Positions 1-11,718 are shown, numbered from the stretch's first letter. The stretch is DNA of 64,000 bases from Russula earlei (GCA_025769875.1 JAGFNK010000237.1:1-64000), one strand, 5' to 3'. Translations and numbers: made by a program. Notes: a model not told the origin generated them from the letters alone.

Positions 1-173
1 CAATTAGGAAAATGGTGCCTGGTTGTGTTATAGTGCCTTTGCAATAGCAATATCTTGCACCACAGGAGGGATAGCCCAAGAAATGGCAGTGTGTTGGCAA
101 TGCAAAGCAAGAGAGGTCTTTCTTGAGTAAAATAGGACAATATATGGCCAGGTCCTGGCCTTGGTTCATAACA
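1..173 (-). mobile_element. LTR-A, reverse, runs off left edge
   Basis: The right end reads GGTTCATAACA, the reverse complement of the LTR-A start. It has the same body as the complete copies at 6010 and 31052. It lies against a forward LTR-A remnant, so one LTR-A apparently inserted into another. The left part is outside the window. Confidence 0.85.
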
Positions 174-594
174 CCTGACACAAGTGAGTTTATGCCTCTG
201 TAGTCCTATTGGATGGTACCAAGGAGTCTAGAATAGTTCCTGTTCTTTGTAATTGACCATGTACACAGTATATAAGCCTCAATGTAGCATGGCAGTTGTC
301 AGACTGTCCATTTGTGATACTCTCATCTTCCTGGGTACTCCCCTGCAACTGCTCAGTCTAAAGTCTTCCCTTGTCTCCAAGGTACTCTTCAACGACTGCC
401 TTGTCTAAAGCCCTTTGCTGCACTGGCCTCCAACCTTTGCCTCTGTCTTCTGCAACATGTACCAGTCCCCATCTGTACCTCCTAGTCATTTGGCTCATCC
501 TCTTGTTCAACACTGTTTATGCTGCATACCATCTTTTCCAACCCTTGCCCACCTGCTCCTGAGTCCTTCATGATCAGCAGTATGTGTCTTGACA
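174..594 (+). mobile_element. LTR-A 3' part, forward
   Basis: This is the downstream half of an LTR-A, with TATA-type sequence TATATAAG near 270 and the terminus TGTGTCTTGACA at 583-594. Its 5' half should lie left of the reverse LTR-A, beyond the window. Confidence 0.85.
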
Positions 595-922
595 GTGTTT
601 TTCCTTTCATTTTTGTGTGTTTTCTTACTTTTCAGTTTTGCTCTAATCCACTCCACATTTGAATACCTGAACACATGCAGCACACTTTCTCCTGTGTGTG
701 CACTTTTTATGTGTGGAGCTCTGCTTAGTTTTATCATATTCTTTGCTTTCTCTGTTGCATGTGCGATTTTCACACATCACAGTGATGAGGTGTCTTACTG
801 GTGTGTGCGTGCATGCATTTTTCCTTTTCTTTCCTCTTGAGTTTCTATCTAATACCCATTTCTGACTGAAGGACACACGGCCAGCAAATTCACACAGGAA
901 CCTGATGACACATGATGGTTTC
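595..922. other. No gene recognised; T-rich spacer
   Basis: Short overlapping frames occur on both strands, but no domain, TIR or LTR terminus is visible. This is the left flank of the LTR-C complex. Confidence 0.5.
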
Positions 923-1106
923 TGTCACAGTAACAAGCCGTGTCAGTTCTCAAGCGTGAAGTTGAGTTGATAGTAAAGTGTGTTCAAATGAATGGGCTGG
1001 TTCCCATTGTAAAGAGTAAGGATCCCTGCAGCAGTCAAAGTGTTTTATGCTAAACAGGTTATGGCCAATAGACCCTTCCTAGTATGACTTGGTCCATTGA
1101 GAAGCT

Positions 1107-1353
1107 TGTTGGAGCTATAGGGATGATAGCTCAGTCTTGTGTGTAAAAGACTGTATTCAGGTTAGTGTGCTAACCTATAGAATAAGAGCTATGTACAGTA
1201 TTAGCTTTAAAGGAGTGTAAAGAAATTGTAGTACTGACCTCAGTCTTGTGTGTAAAAGACTGAGGGAAAACGAATGATAACTAAATTCGAATTATTTACA
1301 CATATGGTCTGGGTTGTCCGTTTGCGTGGCACTTAGCGGCTGCATGTCCAACA
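1107..1353 (-). repeat. LTR-G, 3' LTR of copia G
   Basis: 247 bp, TGTTGG..CCAACA. By eye it differs from its mate at about a dozen positions, nearly all explained by different decay of ancestral CpG sites. Confidence 0.9.
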
Positions 1354-1446
1354 CGCCCCCTCAGCCTGAGTGGCATGCATTCTCTCCCATTTCCATTGCA
1401 AGACCTTTGTGCTTCTCGCAGCTGGGACCCTTTTTCAATACATTGG

Positions 1447-2500
1447 CTACTGGCTCTTCTGATGGAGTGTAGGCAAGATTGGTCCCCTGCAAGTTGACAT
1501 TCTGCTGCAAGATAATGGTGTTGCACCTTGGTGTGTTCTGGTGCAGTTGTGGAACTTGGGGTTCCTGGTAATGGCGATGGTCGGCTGGTTGTTGACATGA
1601 ACATGAGGGATTGTGAGGAGATGGGTCTCTTGGCCCAATCCAGTGAGTGGTTGCCTCAGCCTGGTGGCTTCTTCGGTGGCGCGTGCGCCCGCAGTGTGCT
1701 CTGCCTCAGTGCTCAAGGGTGCAACCAGGGTTTGCTTCTTTTGGGTCCAGTTTATGGCCCCACCTGTCAACATGAAGATGAAGTCCAGAATGGGCTTTGC
1801 TGGTCCAATCAGGGTCGACGTGTCCAACCAAGATCGGCTGGATGCCAGAGTTGTGCTGGAAGGTTGGGCAGTGGTTGCTCGTACCTCGGGCGTACTGGGT
1901 CGTGTGGTCGCGCATGCATTGGTGGTTATTTCCTGGGCATGCTTTCAAGAAGGTCTCGTCCATCAGTTCTCTGTTTAGGCAGGTGGACTTGTTGTGGATG
2001 GGTGTGCGAGTGGCACGTTTTGGGTGCATTTCAGGTTGTGAGGAAGCTTGGTCCTCAGGTGCGTTGTTATTGCGTTGCAGCTGTGTGTCTTGCAGTTCAG
2101 CATGCGATGCCTTTTCTGCTTCTCCTTCATTCGGCTCCTCTGCTTCGTCACCTTGGTTGGGTGTGAGCACGCATGTGATGCGCTTTGGTGGTCCCATGGC
2201 AGATTGCACAGGCGAGTCTTCTGCCTTGTGAATTGTGAGCGGACTTTGTGGTGTTTCAGGCTGAGCAGGTGGAATTGCGTCCACTATGATGCCCTGTGGT
2301 TCGGTGTGTGGTGCCTGCTCCGTGTTATCTGCCTGTTTCAGGCTGAGTGGGCAGGGGGTCCTCTGCTCCAATGCCTTGCAGCTTTGCGTGCGGCGGCTGT
2401 TCTGTGTTGTCTGCCAGTTCCGTCTTTGCCACCCCCTCAACTTCGCTCTCATTTCCCCTTTTTTGACTCTTTCAACTGCATCATTGAATTCAAGGATCAC
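1447..2500 (-). pseudogene. copia G linker and RNase H remnant
   Basis: A 1447-1827 frame contains FIFMLTGGAINW and LSTEAEHTAGARATEEA, which match the copia RNase H region (usually LSSTEAEY..). An upstream frame (1706-2500) holds an integrase-to-RT linker rich in charged and polar residues that then runs into RNase H-like sequence in another frame. The YVDD-bearing RT core expected between them is absent. At least one frameshift separates the frames. This is a dead fragment of copia G; the substrate would have been the RNA strand of the RNA/DNA hybrid. Confidence 0.7.
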
Positions 2501-2717
2501 GTGCTTGATGTGTGATGTGGGGCCCCCTTCATCGGATATGACAGTGCGGGGTTGAAGGGTGCAGGGGTGGGGGAGATGTGCAGGCTTGTATGCCTGCTGG
2601 TGATATGTGTGGCCTGAGAACGTGTGAACCAGCGACCTTCAGGTCAGCATGGTGGGTCTCTTCTCCGGGGCGTGTGCAGACACGCATGTTGCGAGGACTT
2701 GCAACTGAGAGGGGTCA

Positions 2718-3679
2718 TGTCATGAACCATTCTCCGGAGAGGGCCCTTGAAGGACCCTTCCTTATAGGAGGAAACCCAGCCTCTAGGGTGTCACCCTGTT
2801 CACACGAGCAAAAGGGGTGAGTAGAGGTGTCCACAATATTGCGCGTGCATTGTTGCGCGAGCGATTCTCGGCACAATCGACATACAGCAAGCCCCACTTA
2901 AAGGCAACCCTTCTAGCAACAAAAGACAGTATTAGGGCCTTCCTAAGGACCCTTTGGAACGACCCTAGGAGCTCTACAATAGGCACTAACCTAGTATCAA
3001 AGGCCCTACAACGTGTTATTAGACCAACTCTAATAACTATAGAATGAACTATAAGGCAATACTAAGGACCTTAATAGAAGTATTAGGGTCGACTCTAGGG
3101 ACCCTAATAGAACTATATAAGGGCCTTATAAGATAACACTATTCCCTAACCAAACTACAAGTCCTCAAATGACCGGCCTTAAACTAACTAACAGAAAATG
3201 AATCAGGTGCTTGCACATGTACTAAGGCAGTAAACACATGGACAGTGAAGGCTCTTACTCATCAAGAGAAGCCTTCTTACTCAGCAGCTTACTGAGCATG
3301 ACTGAGCATGCTCAGTAAGCACACTCCGACTTCTTACTCATCACTCTATTGTGCTTGATGACAAGGTTACAACTTGTTCCCTATTTAGCAGTTCTCTTGT
3401 AGTATATAAGCGCTCTATAAAGTAGCGGACAGTCCTCAGACTGTCCATTTGTTTACGGCACTGTCCATCCCTGGGATACTCCTTTAAGGACCATCCCCTT
3501 GTGACTATCCTGGCCTCTTCTCTGCATGACTGCTCTACTCTCATGGTAACAATACCTCTCTGGTATTTGTTACTACTCTGGACTCTACTCCTTGCCCACG
3601 CGGTCTTGGATGTCTATCGACTCGTCTTCGAGCTTATCCCTCACTCTTGAACTGGATAGTTCTACAGTGAGTCTTGCCA
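2718..3679 (+). mobile_element. Solo LTR-B in copia G
   Basis: 962 bp, TGTCATGAACC..GAGTCTTGCCA, with target duplication GGTCA at 2713-2717 and 3680-3684. TATATAAG lies near 3403. A perfect 14-bp-arm palindrome lies at 3287-3320. Confidence 0.95.
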
Positions 3680-5567
3680 GGTCAGGAGTTGTCCTGCTCC
3701 TGGCCTCTTCAGATGTCAGATTGTCCAAGGTGCATGTAGGTAGGTTTGCATTGGCATGCATCGCCCAGACCCTATCAAGAGGTGTCCGGGTCGCGTGTTC
3801 TGTGATGTCAGTGGGTTTGCCCCCTTCATGTAATTGGAGGTTCTTTGGGCATTGGCCTGTTTTGAGTTTGATGTGCGCAGCGGACAGCTCGGGGTGCCGG
3901 GGCACTTTCAACTTGTGCTTCAGCCCACTGGTGTGTTTCTTCTGCGGCTTATTGTCTGTCCAGGTTGAAACCTGTTCCGAGAATGTATCTGGGGAGGCCT
4001 GGAAGATCATCGCGCATGCGGTAAGCATGGCTTCAGTTTTGTGGCCACATTCCGCAAGGGACGGGTCTGGCATCGCTATGTGTGCCAACTTGAGTGTTGG
4101 CATTTCAATGGCCATAATGTATAAGCTTCCATGTAATTGTCCCTCACATACAAGTTGGGTTTTGTTGTATATCCCGCATGTCTGCCCCTGGAAGCGCACT
4201 TCCACCCCATGTTGAGCAAAGTGGGAGACCGATAAGAGGTTTCCTTTGAGGTCCGGGACATACAGGACATCGCAGAGTATCGCAGTACTCCACACGCCAT
4301 GTGCACACATTCGGACTTGCACTTGTCCGGCCCCAGTGGCGAGTATTGTGCTATTGTCGCCTAAGGCGACTTGAATGGGCAAGGCGAGCAGGGTGAACTG
4401 AGTGAACCAATTGTGATGGGATGTCATGATGCACGAGGCTCCGGAGTCAATGAGCCAGCCATCTCTGAGATCAGTGGCTTGTAGCTGCTCCTGAATAATG
4501 GCCACGTGGATCAGCTCATCTTCGACTGCCAGATGTAATGAGATGCTGTTATCGGATGTGGGGACATATGCGATGGCAGTGCCGGCTGGTAGCTGAGCTG
4601 TGGGCATTGCTATGATGTGTACACTTGTGCTGGTCCCAGTGGTCGTGGGTGTTGCTGCATTGTGCACACCCATGCCAGTCATAGTGGGCATGGGCATTGC
4701 TGTGTTGTGTGCGATCGTGCCAGTCCTAGCTGCTGCTGCTTTGTCCTCCAGTTTTCCATGAATTTTCCAGCATTTGTGTGTATTGTGCCCCCTGCATCTG
4801 CCGTGAGTGCACTTTGGTGTGCGTTTCTCATTCTGCGCCTCCTGGTCCTTTCCCATTTGGGCCACCTTTGCATGGTGAGGTGTGGCCATGTCATTGGTCA
4901 ATTGGATCTGACGCTCCTCATGGAGGATGTGGTCCATGACGTGCTTGGCTGTTAGATGGCTGGGTGGCGTCGATTGAAGAGTGGCCTTGAGTTTGGCCAT
5001 CTTTTCCAGTAGCACGAGAATAAGCATCCATAGGAGGACTTTCTTGTCAATGGGGTATCCGAGTTTTTCGAGGGTTCGGGTGGCGAATAGCAGTCGTATT
5101 ATCTGAGGAGCCATGGGTTCGGTTTTGGAGAAAGTGACCCAGTATAGGTCCATTAATAAATGTGCGATGTGTTGCTCGCCCTTCTGTGAAAATTGTTTTT
5201 CGAATGTGTCCCAAGTATCTTTGGCTCCAGCAATGCCTAGGGCAGTGCCAAGGGCATCCCCTTTTAATGTGAGTAAGATTTGGGCGTGAGGGTCATGATC
5301 TTTCTGCTCTCAGTCAGAGAAGCTGAGCAGGTCAGTGCTGGGGTCCGGTTTTGAGTATGTCCCATTTATGATTTCTATCAGGCTGTTTGTTTTGAACAGT
5401 ACCTCTATATTAGCTTTCCATTGTGTGTACATGACTGTGCCACCTTCGAAGAGTGGTCCATCGTAACCATGTTGGCCGCCCATGTAAGTTTTTCCCACAG
5501 CTCCTACGGTGGGAGCGTGGCTGCCTCTCGAGGGCATGACATTTGTGGTTGCTGTGGGGGCGCTCAT
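3680..5567 (-). pseudogene. copia G gag-protease-integrase N part
   Basis: The Gag start is near 5567 (MSAPTATTNV), followed by a UBN2-like Gag body. One in-frame TGA near 5310 interrupts it where the context suggests arginine CGA. Further on is a CCHC-like zinc knuckle (CTHGRCRGHNTHKC) and an aspartic protease motif WLIDSGASCIMTSHHNWF, consistent with copia protease. After the protease the frame continues toward integrase but has no convincing HHCC or DDE before the LTR-B insertion at 3680. The family normally makes a single gag-pol polyprotein of about 1,300-1,400 residues; here about 600 are readable. It is non-functional because of the stop, the LTR and the missing RT. Confidence 0.8.
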
Positions 5568-5623
5568 GGTGTTTTGTTATGCGATTTGGAAGCTGGTGGG
5601 AGTTTGTGATGTCAGGGACAACC

Positions 5624-5636
5624 AGGTCTCATAATC
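5624..5636 (-). other. Putative primer-binding site of copia G
   Basis: The minus strand reads GATTATGAGACCT directly after the 5' LTR. Its complement AGGTCTCATAATC resembles a tRNA-Met anticodon stem-loop (CAT anticodon), the internal half-tRNA type of primer known from Drosophila copia. The tRNA assignment is inference. Confidence 0.5.
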
Positions 5637-5883
5637 TGTTGGAGCTATAGGGATGATAGCTCAGTCTTGTGTGTAAAATACTGTATTCAGGTTAGTGTGC
5701 TAACCTATAGAATAAGAGCTATGTACAGTATTAGCTTTAAAGGAGTGTAAAGAAATTGTAGTACTGACCTCAGTCTTGTGTGTAAAAGACTGAGGGAAAA
5801 CGAATGATAACTAAATTTGAATTATTTACATGTACAGTCTGGGTTGTCCATTCGTGCAGCACTTAGTGGCTGCATGTCCAACA
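5637..5883 (-). repeat. LTR-G, 5' LTR of copia G
   Basis: 247 bp, same termini as its mate at 1107-1353. It contains the stem CAGTCTT..AAGACTG found in all LTR-G copies. Confidence 0.9.
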
Positions 5884-6009
5884 AAGATAGGGTAAGTTTG
5901 TAATAGGATAGACTAGGGCTGGTTCCACTAGCTATATGTGTTCAAGTCTGTTGTAGACCTTGAACATGCAGAGAGAGGAAGGTATGTCTTGAAGGAGGAG
6001 AGCTCTTCT

Positions 6010-6836
6010 TGTTATGAACCAAGGCCAGGTCCTGGCCATATATTGTCCTATTTCACTCAAGAGAGACCTCTCTCACTTTGCATTGCCAACTCACTTCCGT
6101 TTCTTGGGCTACCCCTCCTGTGGTGCAAGATATCGCTATTGCAAAGGCACTATAACATGACCAGGCACCCGTTTCCTAATCGGGTAATCATTGCGTGGCA
6201 GCCACATGGCCACCCAGCCACCAAGAACCCGAAACAGTGGCACAAACTCCTAGAAACTTTTGCATAACTCATCTGACATCATCAAGGCTCCAATGACATC
6301 ATGGCTGACTGAGTGACTCCACAGTGACCTCATAGGCTCACTAAGTGCCCCACAGTGACATCATAATGATGTCATCACTCCACAATGATCAGTAATATGC
6401 TCAGTAAGCCTGAAACTTGACACAAGCGAGTTTATGCCTCTGTAGTCCTATTGGATGGTACCAAAGGGTCTAGAATAGTTCCAGTTCTTTGTAATTGACC
6501 CTGTACACTGTATATAAGCCCCAATGTAGCATGGCAGTCATCAGACTGTCCATTTGTGATACTCTCATCCTCCTGGGTAGTCCCCTGTGACTGCTCAGTT
6601 TAAAGTCTTCCCTTGTCCTCAAGGTACTCTTCAATACCGCCTTGTCTAAAGCCCCTTGCTACACTGGCCTCTACCCTTCACCTCTGTCTCTTGCAACACC
6701 TACCAGTACCCCTTTGGTACCTCCTCATTGTTTGGCTCATCCTCCTGTTCAACGCTGTCTACGCTGTGTACCATCTGTTCTGACCCTTGCCCACCTGCTC
6801 CTGAGTCCTTAGTGATCAGCAGTATGTGTCTTGACA
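6010..6836 (+). mobile_element. Solo LTR-A in LTR-C
   Basis: 827 bp, TGTTATGAACC..GTGTCTTGACA. Target duplication is CTTCT (6005-6009, 6837-6841). The uninterrupted LTR-C copy near 57195 has a single CTTCT here, which proves the boundaries. TATATAAG is near 6512. Several TGACATCA-type sites lie in the U3. Confidence 0.97.
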
Positions 6837-7802
6837 CTTCTCAGTAGAGTGAAGAGAGACTCTTAGGGGAGGAAGGGGAAGGCAAAGAGTAGATGGTAGA
6901 TGGTGTGTATGTGTGAAGAGTTGATGAAATGGAGAGGTGGATGTGGTTTGAGGATTAGGAGTGGAGTGGGTTGCAGGTGAATATGTTTGGACAAGAGTAG
7001 GTTGGATTCTACAAGAGACCAAGCTTAGGGCTTTGGTCACAAAGTACTGAGCTTATATATACAGGAGAAGTGCAGCAGTAGCTGCACTTTGACTGTGCTA
7101 CTAGTATAGTAGGAGTCATAATAAGTAGGAGTTATAGAAATGAGGCCATGAATGAGTCAGAACCAAGTGACTGTGCTGCACAGCAAGTGTGCAGCATTGC
7201 ACAGTCAAAACTGTGAAGTAAGTATAAAAGGAAAGAGAACCAAACAAAGGGAAAGTAACAGCAATCCAGTGTTACCTGGATGTGTATGGATCACATGATA
7301 ATACAGAAGGGATCACAAGATGTAAGAGATCACAAGACCAGTAAGTAAAGGGATGTACAAAGGAAGCAGTCCATAGTAGGGCTGCCGACCGTACCCGTAC
7401 ACATACGGTTTACGGCTACCGTAATACGGTATCCCGTACCGTACCGTCCGGGTAGTGGAAGTGTACCATGACGGTACGGTTGCCGGTACGGTTAGTTACC
7501 GTACCGTACCGTATAAGGGACGCCATCAAGCCGTATATACGGGCCGTATATTAGTTGTACTCAATGGCAAAAGAGTTGAGTAATGTGAGACCTTCTTTCT
7601 AGAATGTTCTGTTGTGATTGCCCAGACGAGTGAATTGGAGTGAGATCAATTGCAGGCAATTGATCCCAATCGCATGCGTGCAAAGGCGACTGAGGGATCG
7701 CCCTGATGTGATCCTACATTTTTTAGCTACATTTACTTTACATCTCATCTCGTAGATAGTGTACATGATCATCAACTCGATTATTACTACGTTAAATACT
7801 CT

Positions 7803-8400
7803 TTGATCGCCAGCCGCCCCCCTTATAGTCACGGCCGCTGTCTCAATGCCAGCCCAGTCGTCTCCGCCTCGTCCGTCAGCGTTCTAGCACCGCCCACTGC
7901 ACCTGGTCGCCTTGCCCTCAGTCCCAACTCTCTCTCGTCGCCATTTCTACTCCACCCATCTATACCACCAAGTCTACGTCGTCACCGTTGCCCCTACATC
8001 CTCCGCCCTGCCCGCCTCGGCCGCAGCTTCAGTTCTCGCGCCCTCAGTAAACATCACCAGCCACTGTCACCGCGCGTCCAGTATTGCTAGCATAACCAGC
8101 CACCGTGCCCTTAGCCTTGCCAGCCGCCTCGGTCCCGACTGACACCCCGCCTCTGTCTCATCAGCTCCTGCGCTCTCAGTGTCGCCTGTCACGGTGTCTG
8201 TCTCAGCGCCAACGCCAGCCTCAGTCCTGCCATCTGCTTCTGTTGCCCCAGCCTTAGCTCAGCCAGCTGCCGCCGCCGCGCCTCTTAGTCTCGCTAATCG
8301 CCTCAGTCTCGTCACCTGCCCTTGTAGGCCTCAGCTTCAGCCTCCAACATCTTAACGCTATACGCCGCCGCCTCCATCGTCGTCTCGCGCCCCGTTGCCC
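7803..8400 (+). other. Ala/Pro/Ser/Val-rich, CpG-rich segment in hAT-1
   Basis: One frame reads almost continuously as Ala/Pro/Ser/Val runs (for example ALSVSPVTVSVSAPTPAS), with many CpG. hAT transposases usually have a BED zinc finger upstream, and none was found. This may be captured linker DNA like the Ala/Pro/Ser-rich stretch of element J at 58.9-59.8 kb. Confidence 0.4.
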
Positions 8401-8439
8401 GCTCAGGCATGCACCCACGCCGCCTTACAATACCTTCAG

Positions 8440-9438
8440 TTATCTTATCTAGTAGGTTGTTCTCACGCACATACTGCGTGATTACGAACTCTCTGAGGAG
8501 GACTGGGAAGGTATCACTTTGGTTGCAGGATGGCTTAAGTCCTTCCGTTCGGCAACTACTCAAACATCAGCTACACATCATCCCACACTCTCAAGCACTG
8601 CACGCAATCTTCCGAGGGCTTCAAGAGCAAATCAAATATATTCTTACTCATCTTCCATCGTCAACTTCACCTGAGCTCATGCTTGGTCTCACGGATGCAC
8701 ACCGCAAGTTGAGTGACTACTACTACAAGTTTGATGAGTCACCATTGTATACTTGGGCTGCATGTATGTGGAATTTCTGCCCTTTTTATGCATGCCTAAA
8801 CTTACGTGCTATACTTAGTGCTTGATCCTCGCATCTCATACGAAGGAATGAAATCTGATTACGCTGATGACGACATCCTTGCTGACTATCTGGATTCTGT
8901 GAAGGCATCACTCAACAACTGTTTCCAGGACAATTATGCAGGAAAATATGTCGCACCGCCTGTCCATGATCATCCCCATACCACTAGTCTGTCAAAGACT
9001 TATTCACAGTCTCACAATGAGTCTCCGCAAAAGGTCAATTTTACTGCCTGATACAAGAAGCATGCCAGTGCAAGAAGGGACCAGCTCGAGGAGTACTTTA
9101 GGCTCCCCCATGAGGACTTTGATTCCTGTGATCCTGTTAGCTGGTGGGTTGGACGACGCTCACAATTTCTGGATCTTTTTGTCTTTGCTCGGGATCTCTT
9201 GGTGATTCCAGGTTAGAATTTCATTGATATGTGTTTATGTCAATTACTTATGTTGAAAACAAAAACTGCAGGTTCTGCTGTTGCTGTTGAAAGAATATTT
9301 TCGGGTGGGCGAGACACCATCTCATTACGAAGAGCCAGCCTACATCCAGAGACTATCCAGACATTGATGCTTGTCAAGCAGCACCTACGTGTTACGCGAC
9401 GTGCCATTGATGACCTTATGGTTATAGGTAATGAATAA
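8440..9438 (+). pseudogene. hAT-1 transposase remnant, three exons
   Basis: Matches hAT transposase C-terminal half. In order: LSEEDW..LVAGWLKSF and DAHRKLSDYYYKFDESP; an intron 8764-8818 (GTATGT..TTAG, 55 bp); LDPRISYEGMKSDYA; FRLPHEDFDSCDPVSWWVGRR; an intron of about 60 bp ending AACTGCAG near 9270; then the dimerisation motif SAVAVERIFSGGRDTISLRR, ending at 9438. A frameshift near 8595 and an in-frame TGA near 9050 break it, and the N-terminal BED finger and first catalytic region are absent. The protein would have cut and joined element ends in the nucleus. It is now inactive, though the element has good ends and could be moved in trans. Confidence 0.8.
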
Positions 9439-9695
9439 TAGATATCATTGTCATTCATTCAGTTTAATCAAATTTTGCTTGACTGTAATAACCCGTAATG
9501 CCGTATTACGGCCGTCTTCTACCCCATACCGTACCGTATAGGCTGCTGAAGTGGAAGCATACGGTACGGGTAACGGTACGGATAGAAGCCGTATACATAC
9601 CGTATCGAGTACGGCCGTAGCCGTATACGGTACGGTTGGCAGCCCTAGTCCATAGCAAAGGTAAGAAGTAAATGTAAAAGGAAAATGTTGTAACA

Positions 9696-10142
9696 GAACA
9701 CATGGACACTAAAGGCTCTTACTCATCAATATGAGCCTTCTTACTCAGCAGCTTACTGAGCATGACTGAGCATGCTCAGTAAGCATACTCTGATTTCTTA
9801 CTCATCCATCAATTGTGCTTGATAACAAGGTTATGACTTGTTCCCTATTCAGCAGTTCCCTTGTAGTATATAAGTGCTCAATAAAGTAGCAGACAGTCTT
9901 CAGACTGTCCATTTGATTTGTGGCACTCTACTACTGGGGGTACTCCTTTAGGACCACCCTATCTAATGCACTCTGGCTCACTACTTCCATGATCACCTCT
10001 CACAACCTGTACCAGTTCCACTCTGGTACTTGTTACTTGTTTGGACTGTGCTCTTTGCCAACTTTGTCCTTGAACTCAGTTGACTTGTCTCTGAGCTCTT
10101 ACCTCACTCTTGAACAGGATTGTTCAGCAGTGAGTCCTGATA
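9696..10142 (+). mobile_element. LTR-B 3' fragment
   Basis: This is the downstream half of LTR-B (palindrome, TATATAAG near 9868, terminus GAGTCCTGATA), cut at its left by the end of LTR-C. It abuts gypsy protease sequence directly with no primer-binding site or gag, so it is not a genuine 5' LTR. Confidence 0.8.
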
Positions 10143-11718
10143 ATCCATCACCTTGAAAGTTACCATTGTGGGGAAGATAAGTGGCATAGAAATTGGTGCA
10201 AGAGCTCTACTGGATAGTGGAGCAGAAGGAATGATAGTTCATGAATGCTTTGCACAAAAAAACCATCTGCACCTTTGAACAATGACCAGACCCCTGCCAG
10301 CACAAAATGTAGATGGAATGCAAAATGCCAATGGACTAATATACTTCAGCACAATTCAGAGACTTTGTATTTGGGTGCCAATGGGTGCTACTCATCACAA
10401 ACAAGCAGAATTCCTAGTCACTAACATTGAAGACCATGATATAATCTTAGGAACAGACTGGTTATGACACCACAACCCAGATATTGATTTGGCAAATGAT
10501 ATGATTACACTAAAGAACTGTCCTCGAACTTGCCATACTATGCATCCAAGCATAACTATTGCATCTGCATCTGGAATGCAGAATTACCACATACAAGTGC
10601 TTACTTTCCCAAGAAGAACCCAAATTCTTGAACATTGCTGCATTAATCTTCCCAGACACTGAAGGGTCATTGAACCTGTGTGTTGACAAACAAATTTACA
10701 ATGCTTTCAGGCCAAATCCAGTCAGTATAACAAGCAAAATCAACAACCTCTACCAAATTAGCCACATCTGGAACACTCCTGAAGACACTAGACAAACTTA
10801 TCCCAGTCCAATTCCTCAAGTGGTGAAAGGTTTTTGACAAACAAGCTTCCCAACACCTTCCTGCTCACCAACCATGGGACCATGCAATCAATTTGAAACC
10901 AGGAGCCACATGATGTGACTGTGGCATTTATCGACTTACTCCTAAGGAATTACAAGCTCTAAAAGAATATCTAGATGAACATTTGAAGAGAGGCACTATC
11001 CAACCATCAAAAGCACCTGTTGCCAGCCCATTCTTCTTTGTAGAAAAGAAAGGAGGAACTCTATGACCAGCACAAGACTACAGAGCACTAAACACAGCAA
11101 CTATCAAAGATGTGTACCCATTGCCATTGATTCCTGGCTTAATTGACAAACTCCAATGCACTCAGTACTTTACCAAGTTTGACATATGATGGGGATATAA
11201 CAATATCCGCCTAAGAGAAGGTGATGAACACCTTGCAGCATTCAAGACACCATTAGGGCTTTTTGAACCCCTAATGATGACATTTGGCCTTTGCAATGCC
11301 CCAGCCATGTTCCAATGCTTTATGAATACTATCCTAGTGGAATACATCGCCACTGGACATGTGGTAGTCTATCTTGACAACATATTAATCATGGCAGAAA
11401 CATTGAATGAACTAGATGACTGGACACACAAAGTCCTAAAGACACTCCAAGACCATGACTTATATCTGAAACCAGAGAAATGTGCCTTCCAACAGACCTC
11501 TATCAGTTACCTTGGCATCAATATCTCCCAAGGATGAATCTCCATGGACCAAGACAAGTTAATTGGCATTACAAGATGACCTACCCCGATGAATGTAACA
11601 GAAGTACAAGCATTTCTGGGATTCTGCAACTTCTATAGATGATTTATCCACCAATACTCACAGATGGCACAACCCTTGTTTAACTTAACAAAGAAAGAAA
11701 ACCCCTACTAGTGGGAGG
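10143..11718 (+). pseudogene. gypsy-A protease and reverse transcriptase
   Basis: The retropepsin-type motif ALLDSGAEGMIV is near 10208-10243, then NIEDHDIILGTDWL (10420-10467), the RT N-terminal region, and FGLCNAPAMFQCFMN and VVYLDNILI at 11283-11400. The RT catalytic box is normally YLDD; here the second Asp is Asn, which should abolish polymerisation. Many TGA codons interrupt the frame where gypsy-B has residues such as Arg (for example after GTDWL). About 70% of residues seem shared with gypsy-B by eye. The copy is dead and is cut at 11718 by a solo LTR-B. Confidence 0.85.

Larger units (their letters stand above)
1107..5883 (-). mobile_element. Ty1/copia element G, complete ends, defective
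   Basis: Two 247-bp LTRs in the same orientation bound a minus-strand gag/protease/integrase/RNase H remnant. Target duplication is AAGCT (1102-1106) and AAGAT (5884-5888); the empty site in the LTR-C copy near 57310 reads AAGCT, so the right copy carries one mutation. A purine run (GAGGGGGCG) lies inside the 3' LTR. The reverse transcriptase core is missing, so the element cannot be autonomous. A solo LTR-B interrupts it. Confidence 0.9.
7377..9647 (+). mobile_element. hAT-1 DNA transposon
   Basis: 2,271 bp with 8-bp target duplication GTCCATAG (7369-7376 and 9648-9655), the hAT hallmark, confirmed by the empty site in the LTR-C copy near 56500. Terminal inverted repeats start TAGGGCTGCCRACCGTAC. 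About 170 bp at the left end and about 150 bp at the right end are packed with TACGGTA/GTACGG repeats on both strands, probably transposase-binding sites. It carries a broken transposase. Confidence 0.95.
923..9695 (-). mobile_element. LTR-C, reverse, split by three insertions
   Basis: Segments 923-1106, 5884-6009, 6837-7376 and 9648-9695 are together collinear with the solo LTR-C at 56452-57498 (reverse complement). Removing copia G, LTR-A and hAT-1 with their target duplications leaves about 880 bp. That equals the other copy minus its extra minisatellite units. Termini are TGTCACAG and TTGTAACA. The 5-bp flanks (GTTTC, GAACA) do not match, so this copy is probably a product of recombination. 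The TATATAAG box is on the minus strand near 7050. Confidence 0.85.

Noticed and set aside
5938..6267. Frames of 60-110 codons recurring in LTR-A and LTR-B copies (for example 3341-3544, 26103-26369, 63088-63378)
   Set aside because: They fall inside LTRs, differ in length between copies and match no protein family.
9696..10142. 5' LTR of gypsy-A
   Set aside because: It abuts protease coding sequence with no primer-binding site or gag; a truncated LTR-B fits better.
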